A model generated the notes under the pieces. The model did not search any database, was not told the origin of the DNA, and saw nothing but the letters and a program-made list of their open reading frames with translations. Positions 11,328 through 24,108 of a DNA stretch of 64,000 bases are shown in pieces (position 1 is the first letter of the stretch; every line of letters starts with the position of its first letter). Position numbers and translations under genes: made by a program. Source of the DNA: Phyllostachys edulis (taxonomy: Eukaryota; Streptophyta; Magnoliopsida; Poales; Poaceae); the NCBI GenBank assembly GCA_036346405.1, contig CM070548.1:64318877-64382876 (forward strand). Reading direction: 5' to 3'.

Positions 11328-13042
11328 TGAAAGCATCTAGGCCCCTAAAAATTGTTTTGGTAATTAATGATAATATGTGAATATGGGATTAACGTGTTTA
11401 TTGAGTATTTATAAGGTTGAATCCCATTGGTGAACGTATTGATGCAAAATGGCATGCAAATGGACTACACGAAGATCTTTTGGCTCAAAGACAAGGTACA
11501 AATAGTCTAGGTTCCTTTTTCTATTTTACCGGTCTTAGGAGTTTTGGATGGAAGACCGGATTATAGGATAAACGCCGTACTATTAAGAGGGATCATGGCT
11601 AGTAGCTTGATAGCATGTTATTATGCCATATGGATCAATTTAGGATCATGCATGCATTTGAATTTAATCTTGAAATTAAATTGAAAAGTATTAAGTGCTT
11701 CTGTCCAAAATCGGTAGTCCGCAGTTATACTTGCGGTCGTACCGCTTGGTGCGGTATGACCGGACTTTACTTGGCGGTAGTACCGCATTTTGAAGGAACA
11801 ACCAACTAGTGCTCAAGCGAACGACCGCCTTGAACGGTCGTACCGCATGACGGTCATTCCGAATTTTAGTTGGCGGTTCAAGAAAACCAGAACCGATGCA
11901 ATTTGCCTCAAAATCTCTCATGGAAATCGGTCGTTCCGCCCGTGACAATCGGTCGTACCAATGTGCGGTCCTTTCGAAATTTGTGAGGCGGTTCAATAAA
12001 AACAGAACAAGTGTAAATCTACTCAAAAACTCATTTTGGAAATCGAACGTTCCGCGCTTGGGAACGGTCGTACCGGCCAGTGGTCATTCCGTTTTTTATA
12101 TGGCGGTACAAAATTTCCAGAACGCTTGTAATCTTCAGCAAATCGCGAAACCCTACAAACGGTCGTACCGCTCATAGAAACGGTACGACCAGGGCAAATC
12201 GGACGTACCGCTTGTTTGCCTGCGGTCGTTCCGACTGGGTGTCCAACGGCTAGTATTTCTTTTTTTAGTATCTGTTCTAGCCGTTGATCGTGCTTTCGAC
12301 CGAAGTCTTGATCGTCTCGCTTCGGATGCTCTTGATCGCTCTGCTTTTGTCCGAGAAGTTGGGGTTTCGCTCCAACGGTCATAATTGTTGGTGGGGGCTA
12401 TAAATACCCCCCAATCGCTCAAGTCAAGGTCGCTAGTGTCCATTTGACATCTATAGAGCCTTGAGAGCCTTGCATTCACTCAACACTCAAAAACACTCTT
12501 GTGCATTCATTGTGAGCTTGTTGAGATACATTCAAGTGCATTCATATTCCTAGTTGATCCATTTGCACTTGAAGTGTTGTCAAGTGAAGACTTTGGTCTA
12601 TTACTCTTGGAGTGTTGCCGCACTCCTAGACGGTTGGTGGTGGAGCACGGTGATCTCTTCAAAGAAGATTGTGAAGAGGCCCGGTGCAAGCTTGTGAGTG
12701 GTTCGGTGTTCACCATCTCCGGAGCGGAGGAAGAACAACCATAGTGAATCGAGGGAAGGCTTAATTCGTGGAGCTGGCTTGAGACGTCAAGCTTCCTCAA
12801 CGTGGACTAGTGAAGACCGGCAAGTCTTCGATACCACGGGAAAAACATCGTCATGTCTTTGTGGTTATCTCTAGTCTTTTCTTTCCGTATTTATATTTCT
12901 AGCTTGTTTATTGTGATTAATTTGCTTAGCTAGAAGTATAACTTGTTTAGACTAAGTTATTAATTGGCTAAATTGTTAAATCGTTAAAAAGTTTAAAAAC
13001 CTCCTATTCACCCCCCTCTAGTCGATTATCCTTGATCCTACA
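11328..13042 (+). repeat. 5' LTR of the copia element
   Basis: 1715 bp, TG...CA ends. It holds a run of short inverted motifs (cggtcgtaccg and variants, about 11720-12240), a TATA box in gggggctataaatacccccc (about 12392-12411) and the R/U5 part. It is near-identical to the 3' LTR, except for a block at about 12295-12350 that differs strongly from the matching 3' LTR block. Confidence 0.95.
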
Positions 13043-13044
13043 AG

Positions 13045-13055
13045 TGGTATCAGAG
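13045..13055 (+). other. Primer binding site of the copia element
   Basis: TGGTATCAGAG lies two bases after the 5' LTR end. It matches the initiator-methionine tRNA 3' end used by plant copia elements. Confidence 0.93.
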
Positions 13056-13159
13056 TTTGGTCTCTCATTGATTTAGACTTAACTGTCTAAGAGAGAAAAG
13101 GATGGCTAGTGAGGGAATTGCTATAGGACTAGTAGGATGCCCGTGCGTTGCAACGGAAC

Positions 13160-16100
13160 CCTAAAACTTACAGAAATACAGTTTTCCTTTAACACATAAA
13201 ACAAATCAAGCAATTAAAAGATGATCTTACATACAGGCATCACATTAGTGCAACACGAGAGAACAACAACTCTGTGCGACAATTCTAGAAATGAACGGTA
13301 GAAACAATATTTTCCCATAATTTACTTCAATGCATAAATAACTGACATACTATCATGTAAATTAAGTACAAACTAATAGATAAAGTACACATCATGCATT
13401 AAACAAAAACAAAAATGAAAATGTAAAAATGAAGTTCATGCAGCAGCCTTCTGGAAGACGCATCCTCATCTCTAACTTGTCACGTAAAGAGAATGAAAGC
13501 ACATTCTACAAAATGATGAACAAAAGTTAAACATCATAAATCTATTATATATTATAAATCCCATGGCCAATTTAGGACGATATAGCCCTGCAAACAACAT
13601 CAAAACCAAACCTTGGAAGCATTTAAAAAATAATGATGGTTTCCCCAGTAATTGAGTGCACACGCAATTGAACACATACAAACATTACACACCTAACATA
13701 ACATCGAGGAAATTCAGAATGACTGCAAAGAGCAACAATACAGTCTGGACACTTTGTCTTAAAACAGGAATACAAACCAATAAATGATAAATCAGGTTGT
13801 CCATATGATTTTAAAAAATGGAACCAATTTAACATTTCAACTTGAATGTGTTTCAATTCTTCCTAAATGCCCCCATACAAATGTGGGACAAACTTTTCAA
13901 AAGAATTATGCAAAAGTGAAAACAAATATGACACAAAGAAGAATACAATTAGCTCTACATGAATACAAAAGGTGATCCTGTTGCATGCTCGGTGTCAGTG
14001 CTATCTGGCACAAGTGTCGGACCCCAACAAGTTTCACATACACAACACAAGAAGCCAGTCAAATCAGACTCACAGACTGGCATAGTTTTTCTATTTCATA
14101 GAATAGAGAAAAATAAGCAAATATTATGCCAAAACTATATGGAAATCGTATGTGAGTTTACTTGTCTACCTTTGATTTTGGGCATATGCAGTAGCATATT
14201 CATTTAGACAATCAAGTGCCAGAAAAGGGAAGCAGGAATGAATAAACAACACGATGTGTCATCATGGACACAAGTATCTAGGTATACTGCTTAGTGCATA
14301 TTAAAAAAAACATGTGTTTGCAATAGTTGATAAGTAGCTCACCATACAGTTTTTATATTTCTTGTAGGGTTTGAACAAGCTGAAGACCAACAGACTCGCC
14401 CATTTGATGGTTGGTTTTTGAAGCAATGCCACACCAAAGAAGAGTTGATGAAGAAGCCTACATAACAACATGAAGAATGAAATATATTTTTTTTAGCAAT
14501 TTTGTTTAGAAATGAATGGCTAATAAGAACCAACATTAGTCAGGTCACTTTAATCATATCTATCTTTTCCAAATAAAGTCATTCAAAAAAATGTCTTACA
14601 TTAATATTAATTACATGCTTCTTGCAGATCCTACAAACCTCGCCATTCTTCTAACCTACAGGGAAAAGACATACACATAGTTAGCATTAGGATTCATGTA
14701 GAGAATAATTAAACATCAAGTGATAGGAAGGAATACCTTCTATTGCTCCTGAATCCTGATAGAACAATAATCTATCAAAAGAAACGACCAGAAAATGGAA
14801 GTCCAATGTTGTGCAACCTGCAATTAAGCTATAACTATAATCCATCAAGTTCAAGACATCACCTCTTCAGGAACTCATTCGCCTCAAAATTAACTTGGGA
14901 GCTTAGTCTCATAGACTTACAAGAAAACTTTAGAAAGAGAGGGAGAATTGAACAAGATATTCAACAAACTATCCTACAACATCCCTCAATGATCAGTTGA
15001 TCACCTTCTAGTTCAATTAGGGGTAAACAACTTATGTGGAGTTTATTGCTTGCATCCAGCACTTGATCTGCAAAACCAAAGAAGGAATATGGTATATTAT
15101 TTCCTTGTTCAAAAGAAAATGCAGAAGGCAGATGTGTCCACTATAAAATACAGATTGATACTACAAACTTTTGAAGAATGACTCTTTCATCAGCAAAATT
15201 GGAGTGCATATCAAAAGCATCTAGCATTTTTCACCACGATATCATGTATAACATATTGTAGACGTTAATCCTGATGAAAATTTTTCCTGGAATCAAAACC
15301 AGAACAAATATACCAGTTATCACTTTGAGCAATTTATTGCCTTTTGAGCGAAAAGTTATCACTTTGAGCAATTTATTGTTAACCATCAGCCACAGGAATA
15401 TATGCGTTTTGAGAGCAATTAACTTCAGACTTCTGGAATAATGGCACCCAAAAACTCATCCTTATTTCGTTGCAAAAATTTAGCAATTCTCGGAACCTGA
15501 TACAACACATGCATAGGCCTGTCCTGTAATTTACAACAAACATATGAGTAGACCAAAACCTCCATGGCAAACCGAACCATTGATGTTGCCATGGATAGAA
15601 CCAATATCAGGCTCTACTACTTCTATGGATAGAACCATTTTTCATTATTTGCCATGTATAGAACTGACCAGGTATTACCATAATTTGGAACTGATCTAAG
15701 ATGTGTTATATACATAGTATGAATTAGAAAACCTGACCTTGTTGCTGGGTAACAAGAGCTCCTCACAGTGCTAGTTCCTCCAAGAGATACTCTGCCCACC
15801 ATTGTAGACTTACCTACAGTCCCCACTTCAAATTAATTTCTAGAACAAAACTTGATCTGCACTCTCAAAGTAGCATTAAACCTATTACCACCCTTCACAT
15901 TATTTTCCATTTCCATATGTCTAGCAACAAATTGCTTGCAATGTTGACCAGCAAAAAGCCTGAAAGCCAAGAAAAGGAATATGTTATGTCGTCGAAACAC
16001 ATTATGTACACAAGCAAATAACCTTAAATCTATCATGTAACAATGTGACATCTCTAATCGCTCAAGTAATGACTAAGGGTCGCAATAAGATATCTCTGGA

Positions 16101-18560
16101 CATTTCTCAAGGAAGCCAAAGGCTCGCTTATTATATACTATACATGATCTCAAATGATGAAAGCCTCGAACTTGGCTACGGTTGCAATGGTCTTATTCCA
16201 CTTATAGACTAATCAAGAGCTAGGGCTCAAATTGCCATGTTAACCATAATGGTTCTCACAGAACATTTTGACTCAGATTATAGCATCCTCGTGCTCCATT
16301 CATTCAAATAGCTCTATAGCACATAACACCGTGATACTATGCCATCATTAGAAAATAATCATTGGTTTTTAATATATATTCTATCGTAATTAAAATATTG
16401 GGTCTCATTTCATCTCGGCACATAAAAGCCACTTCTTAGAAAGTTAAGTCCTCCATCTTGGTGTTTGCAAATAAAGGAAAAACTTAAAGCTACAAGTCTA
16501 CAACTAACTCTCACAGAAAGGGATGTTCAATATCTTTAAAAAGAAATGCACCGACCGCCTTCACATAAATAAGGGCATTTAGAATAAAATGGACTCAACA
16601 TGGCTAACAAATGCTATAGTGCAGAGACTTTTAAGTCAAATTTCAACGAGAACAACGGAGTTGTGCAAACAGAAAGCTGTGAATGTTTGAAACACTATGA
16701 AGGGAAGAAACTGCACAAAAATAAACACAATACTTATGAACTTTACATCTGCTATGTTAAACTATTAGCGATGTTTGTGTCTTATAAAAATTCCTTGATT
16801 TCAATATTGTATTACTACATATACAAACATTACGATAGCACACTCGGCGGATTACTCCATCCAAATTAAGTCGAATTAGTACACTCGCCCATGCATTTGG
16901 AAAACTTCTGCAGAGTTTTGAAGCACGGTAACTCAACCGGAAATATGAGCTCTAAAGAAAGATTGAAAGAATAAACTAAACATCAATTTGATAGTACTCC
17001 CAACATTACCTAATATGCTTTCAATGACGTTAATTATGAATCTTGAGATTCGAATCAACTGATAATGTTTGATTCTCTCTCGCATTTTGATTCTTGCATC
17101 TCCACCTCAACAAGAATCACATCTTTTGGCTTCCGTTTTTGTCTCCATTCTTCTTACCTTTTCTTTTTGTATGGCACATAACTCATACCTATAAAAACAG
17201 AACATGTGTTTCACATGTTGATGTTTGTAAAAAATCCATGCTAGGAGAGAAGAAGAATATCCTATAGCAAATTGGAGCCAAGTATATCGACCATTGTACA
17301 TCAAACAACAATCTATCTCGGTTCTCAAGTCTAAATGGCTTGTTAACGAGAATAGCTGATAGAAAATATTGCGCAAGGTTGCACAGAAACTAACTAAAAA
17401 TTTTGGTCTACCACCATACATGATTGCCTATTATGTTAGCCTGAATTCTGAAACTTCTGCATTTTTGTTTAGCAACATGGCTGCATGTCAAGAGAACCCT
17501 ACAAGACAACTTAATGATTACATCTTTGAGATCAATCATGGAGGGTTATTTTTTCTTCAGGTTATCTATGCATTTTTTATATATAAAAAAACATTCAAAC
17601 GCAATCATGCAAATCCCTTTTTGCTCAATGTATAAAGCTACAAAAACTCATATTTGACATAATACAGTTTCTTCAGATGCATATCCCTTTTGCTAAATAA
17701 ACATGTACAAGGACCGGAAAATTATTCTATCCACAACGGAGATAATTATGTTAGGATTTGGAATTACTTGGATGGATATCAAGGAACCGCATGGGCTACA
17801 TGTGCTAATTATTTTTTACAAAACCAAAGTGAGATGCTATTCGTTAGTCTGCTTTTCCATATTAAATCATGTGGCTAATTTTACAAATGGATCAATAGTG
17901 GGTCGATACGGAGGAAGCTAATTGAGCTCATGATGGAACAATGCACATATGTGAAAACTTCTAACAATAAGAGCTTACGGTGAGGTGTAGCTCTTGGCGG
18001 CAGAAGTATATCCTCTAGAACTGCTTATCCTTCATGTGGTGTGGGCATAGATCGCATCAATCTTGGCGAGTTCCTACACGCACTTGTGATTCTCGTAACC
18101 ATCTCTTAGGGATAGGAAGCATAAGTGGGCGATAACAAGTCGAGATCCGCGGAAACCCACCTTGGCCTTGGAGAGCACGAGCACGGCATGCCGCCTCCCC
18201 CACCGGTGAGGTCGCCCGTGGCCGCCTCCACGGAGCCTCCTGCGTACGAACATCACAATATAAATATGCGGCCGAGGCATGAGGGATCATCACAGTGGCT
18301 GCACTCGTCGGCGTCGGATCCGGCTGTCCCTTAGCTCGCCGATCTTGGATCCGATCTTCCCGAGCTTGCAAGATGGATATGGCTTTCCCGAGTTGAGGAA
18401 GGAGAGGTCGAGAAGGGGGGCTGCGGGTGAGGAGAAGGCAAGTGACAAAAAGCTCAAATCATCACAAATGAACACCAACCAAGACAAATCTAGACGGCAG
18501 TGGCCTGATGTGGTGCGCCGGATCTGGGAAGTGTCGGCTCACTGGAGGAAGACGAGCAGG
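13160..18560. other. Helitron interior, no gene recognised
   Basis: The interval is mostly A/T-rich with intron-like composition. On the minus strand near 17980 a cacc/gtaagc junction resembles a splice donor, so parts may be captured exons and introns. A 22 bp direct repeat (tatcactttgagcaatttat core) occurs near 15318 and 15357. Short open frames here match nothing I recognise, including the 89-codon plus-strand frame at 16600. Confidence 0.5.
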
Positions 18561-18580
18561 AGGCGACGGCCGCGGAGGGC

Positions 18581-18654
18581 GGGAGGCCGTCGCGGCGCTT
18601 CTTCAGCAGACTCTCCTCGCAGCGGCTCTTGCGGATCTCCTCGTGTCGGATCTG
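18581..18654 (-). pseudogene. Captured fragment resembling an importin-alpha IBB domain
   Basis: The minus strand encodes IRKSRCEESLLKKRRDG, which matches the conserved basic stretch of the importin-beta-binding domain of plant importin-alpha (EIRKSRREESLLKKRREG type, from memory). Only about 25 codons are recognisable. The flanking GC-rich DNA to about 19040 looks like a 5' leader. The full gene would be a nuclear import receptor; this fragment has no armadillo repeats. It lies close to the Helitron 5' end, a usual place for captured host DNA. Confidence 0.7.
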
Positions 18655-20972
18655 GGCGTCATCTGGCCGGGAGACGACCAGTTGGCGGTGGATCTAGTCG
18701 GGATTGAGATGGGAACACCACGACGGGGTAAAGCAGGGGCCTGGGAGGAGAGGGACGGCGGGGACCGCCAACGTTGGTGGCGGAGGCGGCGAGATGGAGG
18801 AGGGGAGAGGCGGCGAGGTGGAGAGAGACGGGGGGCCGGTAAGGGGAGAGAGACGGGGAGCCAGCGGCGGTTAGCACGAAGAGGTGTGGGGGGGCGAAGA
18901 AGTGGGCGCCGGGGGATCCGTGGATGCGCGTGCGCTTGCGGTAGTTTGACGGCGTGTGAGGCGGTTTGGCGTGGAGGGTGGGGTTTTTGGGGGGGGGGAC
19001 GATCGCTGCGCGGGGGAGGTGAATGATTAGCCACTGCGCGGGGTAAACTCAGAATTATAGTAGTTAAGAAAGGCTCCTTTATTTGATGGTTCAAATTATG
19101 CTCATTGAAAAATTAGAATGTCAATTTATTTAAAGGCCACGAGTCCAAGCGTATGGAAAATCGTAAATGAGGGTTACGTTATGCCTCTTAATCCACTAGC
19201 TCCCACGGATCAAGAGACGCGTAATGCTCATTTAGATGCCCAAGCTATGAATGCTCTCTTTGGCGCTTTGAACGCGGATGAGTTCAATAGAGTGAGCAAT
19301 TTGGAAACCGCTCATGATATTTGGACCACTCTCTCGGAAATTCATGAGGGTACATCCACGGTCAAAGAAGCCAAATTGCATAGGCTTCGGATCAAATATG
19401 AGACATTCATGATGTTGCCTCATGAAAACATCAATGAGATGTATTCACGACTCAACAACATTGTGAATGAGCTCAAAGGCCTTGGGAATAACCATCTTGA
19501 TGTTGATATTGTGCGCAAGATGCTTAGGGCTCTCCCGGACAAATATGAGACATTGGTGACTCTATTTCTCAACTCGTCCAAGTTGCCAAGGATGACACCA
19601 ACGAGGCTCTTGGGCAATCTCATCACAAATGAGTTGTTCAAGAAGGAAAAGGACGAGCTCTTGGAGACATCCTCCTCAAAGAAGAAGATCACCGCTTTCA
19701 AGGCCAAAGCGGAATCAAGTGATGATGAAGATGATGAAGAAGATTCTGATAAGGAGTATGCACTCCTTGTGAGAAGGATGAAGAGGGTCATGAAGAGACG
19801 CCCCAATAGAGCTATAACTTTGACAAGTACAAGAAGGGGCAATCCTCAAGTGACAAGAAGCGTTATAGCAATATTCGGTGCTATAATTGTGAAGAGAATG
19901 GGCACATTGCTTCTCATTGCCCCGAAAAGAAGGATGATAAGGGCAAGTCATTCAAGAAGAAGGAATACAATGGCAAGAAGAAGCTTCACAAAGACGGCAA
20001 GCATGAAGCCCACATTGGAGAGTAGGATTCAAATGATGAGTCAAGCGACTCTGATTCCGATGAGGAAGAGTCCCCCAAGAAGAAGGGACTAGTCGGCATC
20101 GCCATCAAGGAAGCTTCATCGCTATTCTCCACTCCTACTTGCCTCATGGCAAAAGGAGATAAGGTAAAATCCATTATTGGTGATGAACCAACTTATGATG
20201 AATTAATGGATATGCTTGATGATTTAAATGAATATCTTGGAAAAGAAAAATCAAAATATAAGGTCTTAAATAAAGAATACAATACTCTAAAAGATTCTTA
20301 TATGGAGCTTAAGGAAGCTCACAACTTGCTTATCCAAGAGTATTCACATAAGTCTTGTTCTAGTGTAGGAATTACATGCAATATTATTGATAAAATGCTT
20401 AGTGTAGAAATTTCTAAGACTAGTGCATCTACTTTATGTGATGACCTACTTGCTATCCCATGTTGCTCTAGTGTTGATGCTTATCATAATATTGTTGAGA
20501 AAAATGATTCAAAACTTGTTCATGAAAACAATGAGCTAAAAGAACAAGTGATCAAGCTAAGCAAGAGCTTGGAAAGATGTTTCAAGGGCAAGGCCACTCT
20601 TGACAAACTTTTGAGTGAGCAAAGGTGCTCATTCAATAAGGAAGGTCTTGGGTATGTGCCTAAGAAAGGTAAGAAGCCGGCAAACATGCCCACAAGATTT
20701 GTGAGACGAAATGGTAAGTATTGTCATAAATACCGGGAAATAGGACATGCGCAACAAGATTGTCCTAAGGGTAAGACTCCATCCATTGGAATATATGATT
20801 CTTGCTATATGCTTAAAAAGACTAAGGATGGTAAAATAATTGCTCGTTTTGTTGGCACTTCAATTTTAGGCGCTAAAAAGAATGCTATTTGGGTGCCTAA
20901 ATCCTTGGTTACTAACCTCCAAGGACCCAAACAAATTTGGGTACCTAAAAGGACTTGATCTTTGTTTTGTAG

Positions 20973-22592
20973 GTGAAATATAAAACCGGTGGAAAACATT
21001 GGGTGCTTGATAGTGGATGCACACAACACATGACCGGTGATAGAAAAATATTCACCACATTCGAGAATGGTCAAGGAATGGAAAAGATCACTTTTGGAGA
21101 CAATAGCAAAGGAAAGGTATTAGGATTGGGTAAAATTGCTATCTCAAATGACATTTCCATTTCTAATGTTTCTTTAGTAGAATCATTAAACTTTAACTTG
21201 CTATCCGTTGCTCAAATATGTGATCTTGGACTAATTTGTTCATTCTCTAGTGAAGGTGTAACTATTTCTAATGCAAAAGATAGCTCTTTAGCTTTCAAAG
21301 GCTTTAGATTTGGAAATATTTACTTAGTTGATTTTAGTTCAAGTGAATCTTGTTTAAAAACTTGTTTAATGGCAAAAATCTCATTGGGTTGGCTTTGGCA
21401 TAGAAGGCTAGCTCATGTTGGAATGATTCAACTCAAAAAGCTTTTCAAACATGATTTAGTTGCTGGCTTGAAAGATGTGAAGTTTGAGAAAAATAGACTT
21501 TGTAGTGCTTGTCAAGCCGGTAAACAAGTCGCAAATTCTCATCCTTCCAAGAGTATCATGTCAACTTCTAGACCATTGGAACTCTTACATATGGACTTGT
21601 TTGGGCCAACAACCTATAAGGGTATCGGTGGTAATAGCTATTGTTTAGTCATTGTGGATGATTACTCTAGATATACATGGGTATTCTACCTAGATGACAA
21701 AAGTGAAACCTCCGGGATTTTCAAAATATTTGCAAAAAGTGCCAAAAATGAATTTGATTTTAAAATAAAGAAAATCCGTAGTGATAATGGCTCCGAGTTC
21801 AAGAATACTAAAGTTGAAGACTTTTGTGATGAACTTGAAATAAAGCATGAACTTTCCACAACCTACACTCCGGAGCAAAATGAAGTAGTAGAAAGGAAAA
21901 ATCGTACATTAATTGAAATGGCTAGGACAATGCTTGATGAATATAATACTTCCGATATCTTTTGGACGGAAGCTATTAATACCGCTTGTCATGACATAAA
22001 TCGTCTTTTGAAAAAGACTTCCTATGAGCTTCTTATAGGAAGAAAACCGAACATCTCTTATTTCCGAGTTTTTTGTTGCAAGTGTTATATTTTAAAGAAG
22101 GGTGTTCGTCTTTCAAAATTTGATAGTCGTTGTGATGTTGGTTTCTTGCTTGGTTATTCTTCAAATAGCAAGGCTTATCGTGTCTTTAACAAAAACTCCG
22201 GTTTGGTTGAAGAAAGACACGATGTGCAATTTGATGAAACTAACGGCTCTCAAGAAGAGCATGAGAACTTGGATGATGTAGGTAACGAAGTCTTAAGAAA
22301 AGCAATGGAACATATGCAAATAGGCGACGTCAAGCCCGAAGACGATCTAACATCTTCCACTCAAGTTGAACCACCCACTTCTTCCACAAATCAAGTTCAA
22401 CTTAGTGAAGAGAACAATAAAGAAGATGATCAACCATCCAACCAACCACCAAGAATCCACAATGCAATTGCAAAGGATCATCCAATAGATCAAATATTGG
22501 GTGACGTAAGTAAGGGAGTCCAAACTCGCTCTCGTGTTACTTCTTTTGTGAACATTACTCGTTTGTCTCTTCCATTGAGCCAAAGCATGTAG
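20973..22592 (+). pseudogene. Copia protease and integrase
   Basis: One frame of 539 codons. Protease active site: WVLDSGCTQHMTG. The pre-integrase zinc region follows (HRRLAHVG...CSACQAGK), then the integrase core. Its D-D-E residues are in LHMDLFGP, IRSDNGSEF and TPEQNEVVERKNRT. The C-terminal part has the usual VGFLLGYSSNSKAYRVFN. The frame ends early because one T appears missing from a T run near 22550, which shifts the frame before RT. This is the best preserved domain block of the element. Confidence 0.93.
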
Positions 22593-22599
22593 AAGAAGC

Positions 22600-24108
22600 A
22601 CTTGACGACCCAGATTGGGTGAATGCGATGCATGAAGAACTCAACAATTTCACCCGGAATGAAGTTTGGACATTGGTGGATCGACCCAAAGAACACAATG
22701 TTATTGGTACAAAATGGGTCTTTAGGAACAAGCAAGATGAGAATGGTTTGGTTGTTCGGAATAAAGCAAGGTTGGTTGCTCAAGGGTATTCACAAGTCAA
22801 AGGTTTGGATTTTGGTGAAACCTTTGCTCCCGTAGCTAGGCTTGAATCAATTCGGATATTACTTGCTTTTGCATCATGTTTTGATATTAAATTATTTCAA
22901 ATGGATGTTAAAAGTGCATTCTTAAATGGTAAAATATCCGAACTTGTCTTTATTGAACAACCTCCCGGTTTTAAAGATCTAAAGAATCCAAATTATGTCT
23001 ATAAACTCTCCAAGGCGCTCTATGGTCTTAAACAAGCTCCTAGAGCATGGTATGAACGCCTTAGAGATTTTCTAGTCTCAAAATGATTCAAAATTGGGAA
23101 GATTGATTCAACTTTGTTCACTAAAGTCATAAGTGATGAATTCTTTGTATGTCAAATTTATGTTGATGATATTATTTTTGGGTCTACTAATCAAGATTTT
23201 TGCGAAGAATTTGGTGATATGATGTCTAGGGAATTTGAAATGTCAATGATTGAAAAATTAAGCTATTTCCTTGGAATTCAAATCAAGAAATTCAAAGATG
23301 GGACTTTCATACGTCAAACCAAGTATGTGAAGGATTTACTTAAAATATTTGGCATGGAAGATGCAAAACCCATCAAGACTCCCATGGCTACAAATGGTCA
23401 TATTGATCTAAATGAGGGAGGTAAACCGGTAGATTTAAAGCTTTATAGATCTATGATTGGTAGCTTGCTTTATCTTACCGCATCTAGGCTCGATATCATG
23501 TTTAGTGTTTGCATGTGTGCACATTTTCAAGCAACTCCAAAAGAGTGCCATTTAATGGCCGTTAAAAGAATACTAAGATATTTAAAGCATTCCTCTAGCA
23601 TTGGCCTTTGGTATCCTAAAGGTGCTAAATTTGATTTAATTGGATATTCGGATTCCGATTATCCGGTTGCAAAGTGGATAGAAAAAGCACCTCGGGTAGT
23701 TGTCAATTCTTAGGAAGATCTTTACTATCATTGTCATCCAAGAAATAAAACTCCGTAGCATTATCCATCGCCGGTTTAATATGTTTCAGCGGAAGTTGTT
23801 GTGCTCAATTGCTATGGATGAGGCAAACATTGATGGATTATGGAATTAAAATTGATAAAATGCCTCTTTTGTGTGACAATGATAGTGCCGTGAAAATTGC
23901 TAATAACCCTGTTCAACACTCAAGAACCAAGCATATAGATATCCGCCACTATTTCTTGAGAGATCATGTAAGCAAGGGAGATATTGAAATTAGCCACATA
24001 AGAACCGAGGACCAATTAGCGGATATTTTCACCAAGCCATTAGATGAAGGCCGTTTTTGCAAATTGAGGAATGAGTTAAATATCATAGACTATTCACATG
24101 TTGTTTGA
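22600..24108 (+). pseudogene. Copia reverse transcriptase and RNase H, broken
   Basis: RT starts in the frame around 22600 (NAMHEELNNFTRNEVWTLV, FAPVARLESIRILLAFA, QMDVKSAFLNG, LYGLKQAPRAWYERL). A TGA stands at 23084-23086. The second part (23114-23713) holds the catalytic YVDD (CQIYVDDIIFGST) and the RNase H start. A stop follows at 23711-23713. The RNase H end (23809-24108) has LLCDNDSAVKIANNP and DQLADIFTKPL, the usual copia pol terminus. These lesions prevent a full polyprotein. Confidence 0.92.

Larger units (their letters stand above)
13129..19063 (-). mobile_element. Non-autonomous Helitron, 5935 bp, inserted in the copia gag
   Basis: On the minus strand the 3' end is a short hairpin (CCGTTGCAACGCACGGG) followed by a spacer and CTAG. 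The host base before the left end is A (13128) and after the right end is T (19064), the Helitron A|T insertion rule. Removing it joins gag codons in frame, which fixes both ends. The minus-strand 5' end reads CTACTATAATTCTGAG, one base short of the canonical TC start. No Rep/helicase is seen. Its 5' portion is GC-rich and carries a host gene fragment (18581-18654); the rest is A/T-rich. Confidence 0.85.
13102..20958 (+). pseudogene. Copia gag, interrupted by a Helitron and by point lesions
   Basis: The ATG at 13102 is followed by nine codons, then the Helitron (13129-19063). Reading resumes at 19064. A TGA at 19106-19108 replaces the Trp codon of the conserved N-terminal gag motif (a G-to-A change). 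The gag core follows (19118 on: DQETRNAHLDAQAMNALFGA, HDIWTTLSEIHEG). A frameshift falls near 19790, and a CCHC knuckle (CYNCEENGHIASHC) lies at 19879-19920. A TAG follows near 20023. The frame from 20146 encodes a coiled-coil segment and a second knuckle whose second Cys is Tyr (CHKYREIGHAQQDC). It would form the particle coat, but cannot be made intact. Confidence 0.9.

Noticed and set aside
10933..11340. Gly/Pro-rich frames in four phases
   Set aside because: Produced by the imperfect GC-rich repeats of the gypsy LTR.
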